A stretch of DNA of 64,000 nucleotides from Fervidobacterium sp. (GTDB lineage Bacteria; Thermotogota; Thermotogae; Thermotogales; Fervidobacteriaceae): contig JANZZV010000004.1 of assembly GCA_026419195.1 (NCBI GenBank), positions 1 through 64,000 of the forward strand, in the 5' to 3' direction. The notes beneath the pieces were generated by a model. The model saw only the letters and a program-made list of their open reading frames with translations. It made no database searches and was not told the origin of the DNA. Of the stretch, positions 33,309-43,083 are shown piece after piece. Numbering within the stretch: the first letter of the stretch is position 1; every line of letters starts with the position of its first letter. The position numbers and the translations under genes are program-made.

Positions 33309-35507
33309 ATGAATTTCGACGGCGAGAATATGCGTGAAAAAAAAGAACCTGACAACGTCGAAAAGTTTGTAAGAATGCTCATAAGTCGAAATGAATTATC
33401 ACTTTCAAGAAATATAATAGGAGCACTTGGGGATAATTATAACCACCTACTTTTTGAACTCGAGGTTCAGTCCGGGAACTATAAAAAAGCCTTAGAGATA
33501 TTTAACAATTTACCAAAGGAAAAGCAACAAATATACGTTCATATAGTTGATGTAATAGAGAAAGACGCCGATAAAGTATCAGAAGCATTCGGAAATTTAA
33601 TTAAAAACCTACAATCTGAAAATTTCGCAATTTTTGTTGCCGAAGCACAAAAATTGAGAAAAGATTACCCGCAAATTGTCGAGGTTGTGGCTTTGGAATT
33701 GATTGCTGCAATCAGAAGAGGCGATAAGAGGAAAGTAAAAACGTTATCTGAGATACTTGAACAATTAGATAAGTCACACCCCGCATTGTCTTACACGAAA
33801 GGAAGAAACAAAGAAGTAGTTAATATATTAGGACCAGCGATTTTAGTTGCAGTCTTCGTCGTAGTACTCGTTAATTTAATGATATCTATTTTTTCTTTGG
33901 GTACCTCAGATACCATGAGATTTTCAAATTTAAGTAAACAAATAGCAGATATTGGTAAAAATATAGCTGAGATTTCAAATCAAAATAAGCAAAGTGATAA
34001 TCAGCTCAGTATACTATCCCAGAACATCAAAAACTTGGAAGAAGGTATAGAAAAAATAAACAACATCTTATTAAATTACGAGTCTTTGAAATCTCAACAA
34101 AACTATGATGATAAAATAATCCAGCAAATAAATAGTAGTATAGAAGAAGTCAGGAAAAGTCTAAAAAACTTAGGTACAAATCTTAGAGATTTGGACAAAA
34201 AGTTCTCGAGTCTTAACCCTAATAGTTACAGTACTGTTAGGACGCTAATCAAAGATGTTGATAACACGCAAGAAATTCTAAATAGATACAAGCAGAGTAT
34301 CGATGAACAAATTAGAAATGTATTATCAGATTTTGCGGTAGTCAAAGAGAAAATGAACACTTTATCCAAAAAAATTGATTCTATTCAAATATCTCAGCCC
34401 GATGGTAAATATAGTTCAAGCTATCAAATCGATACAAATCAGATTTCGAAGTTATTGGAGGAGATATATTCGCAGATAAAAGAGCTATCGAAAGTATCCA
34501 GTATGCAAAGAAGTACTTCTCTTGATGCTTTTACAGTGCAAAATGTGGATATGTTAAGAAAACTCCAGGAAACAATGGAAAGTATCAAATACTATCTTTT
34601 GATTTTCTCAAAAGCTGATATAACTAAGCTGGACAAGCTCGATGAATTAAACTCACTCAAAAATTCATTAGACGTGATACGGGAATCCTTAGAAATAATT
34701 AAGAGCAAAATATTTGACTATACACAATCCACCTCAACAACGAATGCTGTAGAAATGCCCACGAAAATAGTGGAAGGATTGAATAAACAAATTGCTGATA
34801 TAAAAAGTAAAATTGAATCCTTAGAACAAAAGATTGAAGAAAGTACCAAATTTATAAGAATTCAGTCAGAAAAGGATGTGCAAGATACTAATAGCACAAA
34901 AATTGCAAACAATGAAAGTTTAATGGCCGAGACAAATCAAGAAATTATCAATATAAAAGTTAAGCTGAACATTTTAGAACAAAAAATTGAGGAACTAAAA
35001 GTCTTAGTAAATGATTTCAAAACTCAAGGAAAACAAAACAATCAGTCAAATAATAATGAGTTAGTGAGTTTGAAGGCAACAATTTCAAGTCTTGAAAAGA
35101 CGGTAGAGGATTTAAAAACGTCGTTAACAACCGTCAATAGCCAAATAACTGAACTAAAGACTAATATTCTCGAAAAATCATCAAAAGTAGAAACCAGTGT
35201 GCAAAAAGGCACGGAAACAACAGATGTGCAACAAATTGTAAAAGAAACAAAAGATTTATACGAACTATATCGTATTGGTTTGAGTTATTATTCCAGCAAA
35301 CTTTATCAAGAAGCCATTTATATATTAAAATATTTGGAAAACCAGTTAGAAGGTGTTGACGTATATTTCAAAGAGGATATATATTACTATCAAGTAATGA
35401 GTTATCTTAAACTTGGTGATAAACAAAATGCCCAAAAGAAATTTCAGGAGTACAAGAAATTGTTCCCAGCTGGTAATTACATAAAAGAGTTAAGTGTGCT
35501 TTTCTAA
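33309..35507 (+). CDS. Large coiled-coil membrane protein with C-terminal TPR-like region
   Basis: 732 aa, not recognised as a named family. A helical, probably cytoplasmic N-terminal part (1-170) containing a TPR-like unit (YKKALEIFNNLPKEKQ) is followed by one transmembrane helix (about 178-198, LVAVFVVVLVNLMISIF). A very long Ser/Asn/Lys/Glu-rich coiled coil (about 205-640) comes next, then a C-terminal YbgF/TolA-type TPR-like domain (YRIGLSYYSSKLYQEAIYIL). It therefore probably extends through the periplasm. ATG after AGGGGTGA. Between nnr and trmB in the long plus-strand run. Confidence 0.82.
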   Translation: MNFDGENMREKKEPDNVEKFVRMLISRNELSLSRNIIGALGDNYNHLLFELEVQSGNYKKALEIFNNLPKEKQQIYVHIVDVIEKDADKVSEAFGNLIKNLQSENFAIFVAEAQKLRKDYPQIVEVVALELIAAIRRGDKRKVKTLSEILEQLDKSHPALSYTKGRNKEVVNILGPAILVAVFVVVLVNLMISIFSLGTSDTMRFSNLSKQIADIGKNIAEISNQNKQSDNQLSILSQNIKNLEEGIEKINNILLNYESLKSQQNYDDKIIQQINSSIEEVRKSLKNLGTNLRDLDKKFSSLNPNSYSTVRTLIKDVDNTQEILNRYKQSIDEQIRNVLSDFAVVKEKMNTLSKKIDSIQISQPDGKYSSSYQIDTNQISKLLEEIYSQIKELSKVSSMQRSTSLDAFTVQNVDMLRKLQETMESIKYYLLIFSKADITKLDKLDELNSLKNSLDVIRESLEIIKSKIFDYTQSTSTTNAVEMPTKIVEGLNKQIADIKSKIESLEQKIEESTKFIRIQSEKDVQDTNSTKIANNESLMAETNQEIINIKVKLNILEQKIEELKVLVNDFKTQGKQNNQSNNNELVSLKATISSLEKTVEDLKTSLTTVNSQITELKTNILEKSSKVETSVQKGTETTDVQQIVKETKDLYELYRIGLSYYSSKLYQEAIYILKYLENQLEGVDVYFKEDIYYYQVMSYLKLGDKQNAQKKFQEYKKLFPAGNYIKELSVLF

Positions 35508-35542
35508 TGTTGTTAAACTTATTTTTAGCGAGGTGCTGAGAT

Positions 35543-36469
35543 TTGGAAAATGTTTATAGCAAGGAGATAAAACCATCGAATTGCGGTTATCTTCCAATTG
35601 ATTGGTCGATGATATTTGGTAATATTAACCCTATCATAATAGAAATAGGATTTGGAAACGGAGAATATTTGTTGAGCTATGCCCAAAGGTATCCTGACAA
35701 GAACTTTGTTGGTTTCGAAGTTTCCATAACTTCTATGAAAAAGGCGCAGAATAAACTAAAGAATATTGACAATGTAAGACTTGTAATAACTGATGCAAGG
35801 TTTGGATTGAGAGAATTTTTCAATGCCAAGAGTGTCGAAAAGGTTGTGATGAATTTTCCTGTACCATGGGATAAAAGGGCACATGAAAGAAGAAGGGTTA
35901 TTATTCCAGAGTTTTTCGACACATTGGCAAATGTACTTGTAGATGATGGACTTTTTGAGCTTACAACAGATGTGGAATGGTATGCCAAGCAAACAATTGA
36001 AATTGCAACTGAAAAAGGATTGTTTGAGGTAGCAGAATTTATTGAAAATCCGAACAGAGAAATTAAAACAAGATACGAACAAAAATGGATCAAGTATGGA
36101 AGAAACATTTATTTACTTAAATTGAAGAAGATAAAACATGTCGAAGTAAGTAGACTGATTGGAGGTATTCATGAAATGCCCCATGCAAAGTGTAAAATCA
36201 AAGTGGAGAAATTAAATGAACTTCCTGGAAAAGTGTTCAAAGAAAAAGAATCAGTAGTTGTAGTAAAAGGGGTTTACAAATCCACAACTAATGAAGCGTA
36301 CCTGATTAAAGTTATATCTTCAGATAAAGATTTTCAGCAGCATTATTATTTAGTTGCTTATCCTGAAGAGAGTGATTGGATAATAAAACTTGATAGTAGT
36401 TCAAATCCCTATAGAACACCCGCTGTTAAATGGTCTGTCAGAGCAATTTCCGAATTCTTGGAAGCTTAA
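35543..36469 (+). CDS. trmB: tRNA (guanine46-N7)-methyltransferase
   Basis: 308-aa class I SAM methyltransferase. Motif I is IIIEIGFGNGEYLLSYAQ and the family-specific PVPWDKRAHERRRV (the substrate-binding PxPWxKxxHxKRR block) is intact. The enzyme forms m7G46 in the tRNA variable loop. About 100 residues follow the catalytic domain (SRLIGGIHEMPHAKCKIKVE onward), an extension found in thermophilic and Thermotogota TrmB and absent from the roughly 210-240 aa mesophilic enzymes. Start taken as TTG 35543 after GAGGTG. Confidence 0.92.
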   Translation: MENVYSKEIKPSNCGYLPIDWSMIFGNINPIIIEIGFGNGEYLLSYAQRYPDKNFVGFEVSITSMKKAQNKLKNIDNVRLVITDARFGLREFFNAKSVEKVVMNFPVPWDKRAHERRRVIIPEFFDTLANVLVDDGLFELTTDVEWYAKQTIEIATEKGLFEVAEFIENPNREIKTRYEQKWIKYGRNIYLLKLKKIKHVEVSRLIGGIHEMPHAKCKIKVEKLNELPGKVFKEKESVVVVKGVYKSTTNEAYLIKVISSDKDFQQHYYLVAYPEESDWIIKLDSSSNPYRTPAVKWSVRAISEFLEA

Positions 36470-36497
36470 GGAAATACAGCCTCAAGGAGGCGTGTTG

Positions 36498-37490
36498 ATG
36501 CAGTATTTCATTCTTGGTGCTGGTAGCTGGGGATGCACAATCGGTCAACTGATTAAGGATAACGGTCACAAGGTCGTTATTTGGGCTCATACTGAGGAGC
36601 TTGCTAAGAAACTTAATGAATCTAAGGCAATGCCACATATTCCGGACGTAAAGTTTGATGTACCAGTTACAAATGATATATCAGAGGGTAAACACTTTGA
36701 TGTTGTAGTTATAGCAACTCCAACTCAATTCGTAAGAAATGTACTTCAAAAAATGGACTATAAGCCGAATGTAATATTGAATTTGTCCAAAGGAATAGAA
36801 ATTTCTACAGGAAAGAGAATATCTCAAATAGTAGCGGAAATTTTAAATTGCGATTATGCCATTCTTTCTGGACCTTCGCATGCCGAAGAAGTAGCTTTAA
36901 AATTACCAACTGCTGTTGTTGTTGCTGGTAAGTACGCTGAAATCTTCCAAAAAGAATTTTCAAACGAATATTTCAGAGTTTATTTGCACAATGACATAGT
37001 TGGTATAGAACTTGCGGGAGCTTTAAAGAATGTAATAGCAATCGCAGCTGGAATTGTTGATGGACTTGGTGGATGGGACAACGCAAAAGCCGCGTTAATT
37101 ACACGAGGACTTTATGAAATAACGCGCTTTTCAACAAATTTTGGTGCTGATCCCATAACGTTCATGGGCTTGACTGGAATAGGGGACCTTGTTGTAACTT
37201 GTGGGAGCAAGCATAGTAGAAACAGGAGATACGGCGAAATGATTGCAAAAGGTTTTGATCCAATTCAGTTGCTTGAAGCAAGTAAAGAAATTGTGGAAGG
37301 AGCTTACACTTGTAAAGCTGTTGTAGAGAATTATGGAGAGGACTTTGATTTGCCCATAATAAGGGAAATATATGAAGTAATATACAAGGGAAAGACTCCA
37401 TTAGAGTCTATAAAGTCATTAATGAGTCGCTCGTTGAAAGTTGAGATGGAGGAAGTGAAGAAATGGTTGGAAAAGAATTTGAAAAACTAA
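36498..37490 (+). CDS. gpsA: Glycerol-3-phosphate dehydrogenase (NAD(P)+)
   Basis: 330-aa cytosolic enzyme reducing dihydroxyacetone phosphate to sn-glycerol 3-phosphate for phospholipid synthesis. N-terminal Rossmann motif ILGAGSWGCTIGQL, ILSGPSHAEEVA, the catalytic Lys in ELAGALKNVIAIAAGIVDGL, and GLTGIGDLVVTCGSKHSRNR at the substrate site. ATG 36498 follows AAGGAGG; longer upstream frames have no ribosome site. The 3-prime end overlaps mazG by 28 bases. Confidence 0.95.
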   Translation: MQYFILGAGSWGCTIGQLIKDNGHKVVIWAHTEELAKKLNESKAMPHIPDVKFDVPVTNDISEGKHFDVVVIATPTQFVRNVLQKMDYKPNVILNLSKGIEISTGKRISQIVAEILNCDYAILSGPSHAEEVALKLPTAVVVAGKYAEIFQKEFSNEYFRVYLHNDIVGIELAGALKNVIAIAAGIVDGLGGWDNAKAALITRGLYEITRFSTNFGADPITFMGLTGIGDLVVTCGSKHSRNRRYGEMIAKGFDPIQLLEASKEIVEGAYTCKAVVENYGEDFDLPIIREIYEVIYKGKTPLESIKSLMSRSLKVEMEEVKKWLEKNLKN

Positions 37491-38236
37491 TCGAAATAAT
37501 GGCAACATTAAGAAGCGAAAATGGTTGTGAATGGGATAAGGCGCAAACACATGAGTCTTTGAAACCTTATTTGATAGAAGAAGCATACGAGTTATTGAAT
37601 GCTATAGATCTGAAAGATGACGAAGAACTGAAAGAAGAACTCGGAGATGTTCTATTGCAAGTAATATTTCATAGCCAAATTGCTTCAGAAAGAGGTGTTT
37701 TTACAATAGCCGATGTAATAAGAACTTTAAGTGATAAGCTTATCAGAAGGCACCCACATGTATTTGGTAATGCTGAAGGATATTCTTATGCAAGGTGGGA
37801 AGATATAAAAGCTAAGGAAAAGGGTGAAAAGAAAAGGACAAGTATAGGTGATATAAACCATGCGCTTCCTGGTCTATCGTTGGCAAGGAGAGTTCAAGAG
37901 AATGCAGCTGATGTTGGTTTTGATTGGACAAAAATTGAAGATGTTTGGCAAAAAGTTCATGAGGAAATAGACGAACTAAAAAACACAAATAGCTACGAAG
38001 AAACGGAAGAAGAAATGGGTGATTTACTCTTTGCGATTGTTAATTTATCGAGATTTCTAAATGTTGATCCAGAAACAGCACTCAGAAAAGCTACAGAAAA
38101 ATTCATAGATAGGTTTGAAAAAATGGAAAAGATGATCGAAAGCCAGGGAAAAAAAGTAGAAGACCTGAGCTTGACCGAACTTGATGATTTTTGGAGTAAG
38201 GTAAAGACCATTGAAAAGGATGGGAAGGTTGGTTAA
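37463..38236 (+). CDS. mazG: Nucleoside triphosphate pyrophosphohydrolase MazG
   Basis: 257-aa protein with two MazG domains. The N-terminal one shows LRSENGCEWDKAQTHESLKP, EEAYELLNAI and the metal-binding EELGDVLLQVIFHSQIA. The C-terminal one repeats it as EEIDELKN and EEEMGDLLFAIVNLSRFL. All acidic metal ligands are present in both. It hydrolyses NTPs to NMP and pyrophosphate, probably removing damaged nucleotides. ATG after GGAGGAAG inside the 3-prime end of gpsA. Confidence 0.94.
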   Translation: MVGKEFEKLIEIMATLRSENGCEWDKAQTHESLKPYLIEEAYELLNAIDLKDDEELKEELGDVLLQVIFHSQIASERGVFTIADVIRTLSDKLIRRHPHVFGNAEGYSYARWEDIKAKEKGEKKRTSIGDINHALPGLSLARRVQENAADVGFDWTKIEDVWQKVHEEIDELKNTNSYEETEEEMGDLLFAIVNLSRFLNVDPETALRKATEKFIDRFEKMEKMIESQGKKVEDLSLTELDDFWSKVKTIEKDGKVG

Positions 38237-38240
38237 TTGT

Positions 38241-38945
38241 ATGATTGTGTATGGAAGAAATGTATTGAAAGAACTCCTTTTAAGTTCTCATCCAATTAAA
38301 ATGATCTATTTTTCGGACAGCCATGACAAAGATCTCGATTCGCTGATACAAACAATTAAGGAAAAAAAATTACCTTACACAATCGCACCGAAGAATGTCT
38401 TAAAAAAATTATCAGGAGAAGAGAAACATCAAGGGGTAGTCATAGATATAGGAGATTTTCAATACGTTGATGAAAGCTATTTACCAGACAATCCGTTTTT
38501 AGTACTACTTGACCAAGTGCAAGATCCACAAAATCTTGGAGCAATAATAAGAACTGCAGTAGCAGCCGGTGTAGACATGGTTGTATTAACAAAAGATAAC
38601 AGTGTGCACGTAACACCTGGTGCGGTTAAGGCCTCGGCGGGGACAGTATTTAGAATTCCTATTTTGATTACTGTGAACCTCGCACGTTACATACAATGGC
38701 TTAAGAATAAAGATGTATGGGTTTACGGAGCAGATGCACGTGGAAGATCTCTTTGGGAAGTTGAACTCGAACGTCCACTTGCGATAGTATTCGGAAACGA
38801 AGGCAGTGGAATAAGACAACTCGTTAGAGAATCCTGTGACGAATTAATTTCAGTACCAATGAAAACTCCTATAGATTCGTTGAACGTCTCTGTCAGTGCA
38901 GGAATAATCCTGTACGAGGTTTTGAGAAGAGAGATGAGTAGATGA
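38241..38945 (+). CDS. rlmB: 23S rRNA (guanosine-2'-O)-methyltransferase RlmB
   Basis: 234-aa SPOUT methyltransferase. The N-terminal substrate-binding domain starts MIVYGRNVLKELL. The trefoil-knot motifs are LLDQVQDPQNLGAIIRTA, LAIVFGNEGSGI and ISVPMKTPIDSLNVSVSAGI. The family methylates the 2-prime hydroxyl of G2251 of 23S rRNA. Start taken as ATG 38241, four bases after the mazG stop; a TTG at 38211 would add ten residues with no better site. The stop overlaps the next gene by ATGA. Confidence 0.9.
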   Translation: MIVYGRNVLKELLLSSHPIKMIYFSDSHDKDLDSLIQTIKEKKLPYTIAPKNVLKKLSGEEKHQGVVIDIGDFQYVDESYLPDNPFLVLLDQVQDPQNLGAIIRTAVAAGVDMVVLTKDNSVHVTPGAVKASAGTVFRIPILITVNLARYIQWLKNKDVWVYGADARGRSLWEVELERPLAIVFGNEGSGIRQLVRESCDELISVPMKTPIDSLNVSVSAGIILYEVLRREMSR

Positions 38946-39469
38946 TAATCCTTTCGGGGAGTGCTACCTTACTTGACGAGTACGAACCTGATATATTAAT
39001 AACAACCAGTATAAAAGGATACAACTTCGAAGTCCCGTATACATTTTTTTTCGATGGATTACGTGTTTTTATATATCAGTACAATGAACTCAAATATACC
39101 ATAGAAAGAAAGACGGACATAAAGATAGAAAAAAAAATTCTCAGAATTCTCATAGGAAGCGAAATAGGGATACCAGAAAACTACATAAAACTCCCCCCAG
39201 ATTTGTTTGTATGTTTTGAAAAAACATACTATCCTTCAAAGTTCTTCTACAGAAAAGCCCAAATGTGGATTGGAAGTCAAATCTCCTCAACTAAATTGTT
39301 GGGGCACATAATTTTTAATGGAGTGACAAATAGGGTTTTGTTCTCACCAGAAGGAAAGGAAAATGGAGTGTTATTTGAGGGGACAACATATTTAATACTG
39401 GATGACGAGCTACTTTCAACATCAAAAATGAACTCGAGAGGAGAGAAAAATGAAAACAACAGACAATGA
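38942..39469 (+). CDS. Conserved-looking protein of unknown function
   Basis: 175 aa, no family recognised. No signal peptide or membrane helix; the sequence alternates beta-like hydrophobic stretches (VPYTFFFDGLRVFIYQYNE, KILRILIGSEIGIP) and ends in a charged tail (SRGEKNENNRQ). It is translationally coupled on both sides (ATGA overlap with rlmB, 20-base overlap with the next methyltransferase gene), so it is expressed with RNA-modification enzymes and may assist them. That role is inferred from context only. Confidence 0.75.
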   Translation: MIILSGSATLLDEYEPDILITTSIKGYNFEVPYTFFFDGLRVFIYQYNELKYTIERKTDIKIEKKILRILIGSEIGIPENYIKLPPDLFVCFEKTYYPSKFFYRKAQMWIGSQISSTKLLGHIIFNGVTNRVLFSPEGKENGVLFEGTTYLILDDELLSTSKMNSRGEKNENNRQ

Positions 39470-40571
39470 CTTGGTTGAAGATCCAAACTCAACTGATAAA
39501 TTCACATTCATTGCATTTTGTACTGCCGGTTTGGAAGGTGCAGCATCTTTAGAACTTAAAAAAATGGGCTATAAGATATCATTTTCCTCCTCCGGGAGGA
39601 TATTTTTTAATGCTTCTATCAGTGATGTACCGATCTTGAACATGAAGTTGAAGACCGTTGATAGATTAGCGCTACTACTATGCGAATTTGAAGCTCATAC
39701 ATTTGATGATTTGTATGAGAATATTTATAAACAAAATCTAAAGGAGATAATTGATAAGAACGGAAAAATTACAATAGAAAAAATCAAAGTTAGTAATTCA
39801 AAACTAAGCGCAACAGGAGCGATTGCATCAGTAGCAAAAAAGGCCATTATAGATTCTATACACGGTAGCAACGAAACAGGTCCAGAATACCCATTTATAG
39901 TTATTCTTAAAAATGATAAGGCTTATTTATTACTTGATACAACCGGAAAAGATGGTCTTCACAAACGCGGTTATAGACTAAAGTCAACAAGAGCTCCCTT
40001 GAGAGAGACCATTGCCGCAGCTGTTGTACTTCTCTCAAGATGGAACGAAAACATTCCTCTGTTCGACCCTTTCTGCGGTAGTGGGACGATACTAATTGAA
40101 GCAGCATTATTGAATATTCCAAACGTACACAGAATGTATGTTTCAGAGCAGTGGAAAATTTTAAAAGAAGAATGGAAAAAATTAAAAGCTAAATTATCCA
40201 AAAAAAATTTCTCGGGCGGGAAAATTTACGGATCGGACGTCGATTGCAATGCCATAGAAATAGCAAAACAAAATTACGCAAGAGCAAAGAGTATATTCAA
40301 TGTAAACTATCACATAGAATTTATCTGCACTAACTTTAAAAAACTGAAGCCTGTTCATGATTCAGCTTATGTAATTTCGAACTTGCCTTACGGTCATCGG
40401 TTAGATATAGATATTCTTAGCGAAATACGTCTACTGAGGCAAAAGTTTAAAGATGCAAAATATTACCTTTTGCACCCGTCTGACAAATTTGAGAATTATT
40501 TTGGGAAAGCTACAAAGAAATTCAAGTTCCAAAACAGTGGAATATGGACCTATATGTACATGTATTACTAA
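39450..40571 (+). CDS. THUMP-domain class I RNA methyltransferase
   Basis: 373 aa. The N-terminal ferredoxin-like and THUMP region (about 20-165) resembles RlmL/TrmN proteins. The Rossmann methyltransferase domain has LFDPFCGSGTILIEAALL as motif I, IYGSDVDCNAIEIAKQN, and the catalytic VISNLPYGHRL (NLPYG motif), typical of N2-guanine or related base methylation on rRNA or tRNA. RXXLRETIAAAVVLLS before motif I is also family-typical. The exact target cannot be read. ATG after GAGAGGAGAG. Confidence 0.87.
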   Translation: MKTTDNDLVEDPNSTDKFTFIAFCTAGLEGAASLELKKMGYKISFSSSGRIFFNASISDVPILNMKLKTVDRLALLLCEFEAHTFDDLYENIYKQNLKEIIDKNGKITIEKIKVSNSKLSATGAIASVAKKAIIDSIHGSNETGPEYPFIVILKNDKAYLLLDTTGKDGLHKRGYRLKSTRAPLRETIAAAVVLLSRWNENIPLFDPFCGSGTILIEAALLNIPNVHRMYVSEQWKILKEEWKKLKAKLSKKNFSGGKIYGSDVDCNAIEIAKQNYARAKSIFNVNYHIEFICTNFKKLKPVHDSAYVISNLPYGHRLDIDILSEIRLLRQKFKDAKYYLLHPSDKFENYFGKATKKFKFQNSGIWTYMYMYY

Positions 40572-40614
40572 TTCCTAGGAATTTGTTTTCAAGTGTGAAC
40601 AGTGGGGTGTTTCC

Positions 40615-42945
40615 ATGCTATTGATTGAAGAATTTCTTGACACATGCTATCAAATAGCCAATCAATCAAACGAGACAAGTATAAATGAATTAATAGAGTA
40701 CGTTGAGGATAACTTTGAAAACATAGACGATCCTTTGATGGCAGATCCTGAAATAAGAACGAAACTTCAAGAATTTTTCGAATATATAACATTTGCGAAA
40801 AAGCTTCCAAGCGAAAGAGCGTTTAAACGTTTGCAGCAAGTACGCGGTATGGTTGAACGGTTTAAATACAATTACCTCATAAGTAGCATCAAATGTTTGG
40901 AACAACCCAAATCACTTGATACACCAATAAAATATGCAAAGGGAGTTGGGCCATCGAGGGAAAAGTTACTTAAGAAACTTGGAATAAACACTATTGGTGA
41001 TTTAATTAATTATTTTCCACGGGATTATGAAGATAGAAGAAAGATTATACCTTTAGCATTCATTAAGGAAAATGAAAAGATAACTACAAAAGGTGTAATA
41101 AAAAGTGTTGAAAAGGCTAAAAAGGGGGAACTTTTAATAATTACTGCCCTTTTGCAAGATGGAATAAGCCAAATTTTACTAAAATGGTTTAATCAAGAAT
41201 TCAAAGAGACTGAAATCAAACAGCTTGTAGGTAAAGAAGTTTATGTAACAGGTACACCTAAACGCGGATTTTTTGGTGCTATGGAAATACAAAACCCAGA
41301 AATTGCGGTAAATGAATCTTCTGAAAGAGAAATCCTACCTGTTTATCCACTAACTGAGAATCTTACTCAAAAAACATTAAGAAAGATTATACAAGATAAC
41401 CTTTTGGTAGTCTGCAACTGTGAAGACATTATACCCCAAGAAATTGTTAATTTAAGAAGATTAATAGATATTAAGAGTGCTTATGTAGGCATACACTTTC
41501 CAAAAAGTTCTTTTCATCAAAAAAGTGCAAGGAAAAGGTTGGCTTATGAAGAACTCCTACTTTTTCAGCTTGCACTTTTTCTGTCAAAAAGAAATATAGA
41601 AAAAATAGGTGGAATCCAAAAAAACTTCTCGGGAAAGCTTGCTGAGAAATTTCTCGAAACTTTGCCATTTAAATTAACAAATGCACAACTAAGAGCTCAT
41701 GAGGAAATTAGAAAAGATTTAAGAAGCTCGAATCCTATGAATAGGCTACTTCAAGGAGATGTGGGAAGTGGTAAAACACTTGTAGCAGAACTGGCTATAA
41801 TAGACAATTACGAAGCTGGATATCAAAGTGCGTTGATGGTACCAACGTCAATATTGGCAATTCAACATTATCAAAAAATATTCAACCACTTGACAAACCT
41901 GGGAATAAATGTCGCTTTATTGATAGGTTCGACTAGTCAAAAGGAAAAAGATAAGATTAAATTTTTGCTCAAAAACGGAGAAATAGACGTAATTATTGGT
42001 ACACATGCACTTATACAAGAGGATGTTCATTTTTCAAACCTTGGACTTGTGATAATAGATGAGCAGCATAGATTTGGTGTAAAACAACGTGAAGAGCTGA
42101 TTTCAAAAGGAAAAGTGGTTGATACACTCATCATGACAGCTACACCAATTCCAAGAACTTTGTCATTGACATTATACGGTGATTTAGATGTTTCAGTAAT
42201 TGATGAAATGCCCCCCGGTCGAAAACAGATAAAAACATTTACGCTCAGACATACGAGGGTAAAAGACGTCTATAAATTTATAAGAGAACAAGTTATTGAA
42301 AACTCAGACCAAGCGTACATAGTGTATCCTTTAATTGAACAATCCGATCAGATAAATGCCAAAGCTGCTGAGGAAATGTATAAAACGCTAAGCAAAGAAG
42401 CTTTTCCTGATATTCCGATGGGTTTGTTGCATGGGAAAATGTCGGATATCGAAAAAAATGAGATAATGACAAAATTCGTCAAAGGTGAAATAAAAATACT
42501 CGTGTCTACCTCTGTTATCGAAGTTGGTGTTGATGTTCCCAATGCTACAATAATGGTGGTAGAAAACGCTGAAAGATTTGGTCTTGCGCAATTACATCAA
42601 TTGAGAGGTCGTGTTGGCAGAGGTGAAAAACAGAGTTATTGTTTTCTTATAGTCAGTGAAGCGGGTGAAGAAGCCTGGGAGAGATTACAATTCTTTGCAA
42701 GCACAAACGATGGATTTAAAATAGCAGAATACGATTTACGGTTAAGAGGACCGGGTGAATTTTTTGGAACACGCCAACACGGGTTACCAGAGTTTAAAGT
42801 TGCAGATTTAGTTTCCGATGCTGAATTGATAATGTTAGCAAGGGAAGATGCGAAGAGTATAATTGAAAATTACCCAGAAAGTGTTATAATAAACAAAGTT
42901 TTAGAGATATACAGTGAAAGGATAAAACTTTTGGATGTTGGATAA
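40615..42945 (+). CDS. recG: ATP-dependent DNA helicase RecG
   Basis: 776-aa branch-migration helicase that rescues stalled forks. An N-terminal helical extension of about 100 residues, as in Thermotoga RecG, precedes the helix-hairpin-helix/wedge (YAKGVGPSREKLLKKLGI, FPRDYEDRR). Helicase motifs: GDVGSGKT, IIDEQHRFG, MTATPIPRTL, VSTSVIEVGVDVPNAT and HQLRGRVGRG. C-terminal RLRGPGEFFGTRQHG is diagnostic. ATG after GGGGTG. It ends the long plus-strand run that began at the TPR gene. Confidence 0.95.
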   Translation: MLLIEEFLDTCYQIANQSNETSINELIEYVEDNFENIDDPLMADPEIRTKLQEFFEYITFAKKLPSERAFKRLQQVRGMVERFKYNYLISSIKCLEQPKSLDTPIKYAKGVGPSREKLLKKLGINTIGDLINYFPRDYEDRRKIIPLAFIKENEKITTKGVIKSVEKAKKGELLIITALLQDGISQILLKWFNQEFKETEIKQLVGKEVYVTGTPKRGFFGAMEIQNPEIAVNESSEREILPVYPLTENLTQKTLRKIIQDNLLVVCNCEDIIPQEIVNLRRLIDIKSAYVGIHFPKSSFHQKSARKRLAYEELLLFQLALFLSKRNIEKIGGIQKNFSGKLAEKFLETLPFKLTNAQLRAHEEIRKDLRSSNPMNRLLQGDVGSGKTLVAELAIIDNYEAGYQSALMVPTSILAIQHYQKIFNHLTNLGINVALLIGSTSQKEKDKIKFLLKNGEIDVIIGTHALIQEDVHFSNLGLVIIDEQHRFGVKQREELISKGKVVDTLIMTATPIPRTLSLTLYGDLDVSVIDEMPPGRKQIKTFTLRHTRVKDVYKFIREQVIENSDQAYIVYPLIEQSDQINAKAAEEMYKTLSKEAFPDIPMGLLHGKMSDIEKNEIMTKFVKGEIKILVSTSVIEVGVDVPNATIMVVENAERFGLAQLHQLRGRVGRGEKQSYCFLIVSEAGEEAWERLQFFASTNDGFKIAEYDLRLRGPGEFFGTRQHGLPEFKVADLVSDAELIMLAREDAKSIIENYPESVIINKVLEIYSERIKLLDVG

Positions 42946-42965
42946 GATGGAATTTATGATATAAT
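42938..42965 (+). promoter_or_regulatory. Promoter of gcvH
   Basis: TTGGAT (42938-42943), 16-bp spacer, TATAAT (42960-42965) preceded by TGA. It overlaps the recG stop and predicts an AT-rich leader of about 110 bases before gcvH in which I see no known riboswitch. Confidence 0.55.
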
Positions 42966-43083
42966 AAAAACTAGAGTAAACCGAAACTTCTGAATAGCTT
43001 AAGACTTTTGAATTTTTTTCAATTCTTATCATTTTGCAATTTCGAATTCCTAAAACAGTACAAAAGGGGAGGTATAAAGTACT

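Noticed and set aside
35677-36108. 143-aa and 108-aa minus-strand frames
   Set aside because: Antisense to trmB, hydrophobic only because of codon mirroring, no ribosome site.
42966-43083. Possible glycine riboswitch before gcvH
   Set aside because: The leader is about 110 bases, AT-rich and lacks the conserved GG-rich aptamer helices; only weak hairpins are seen.
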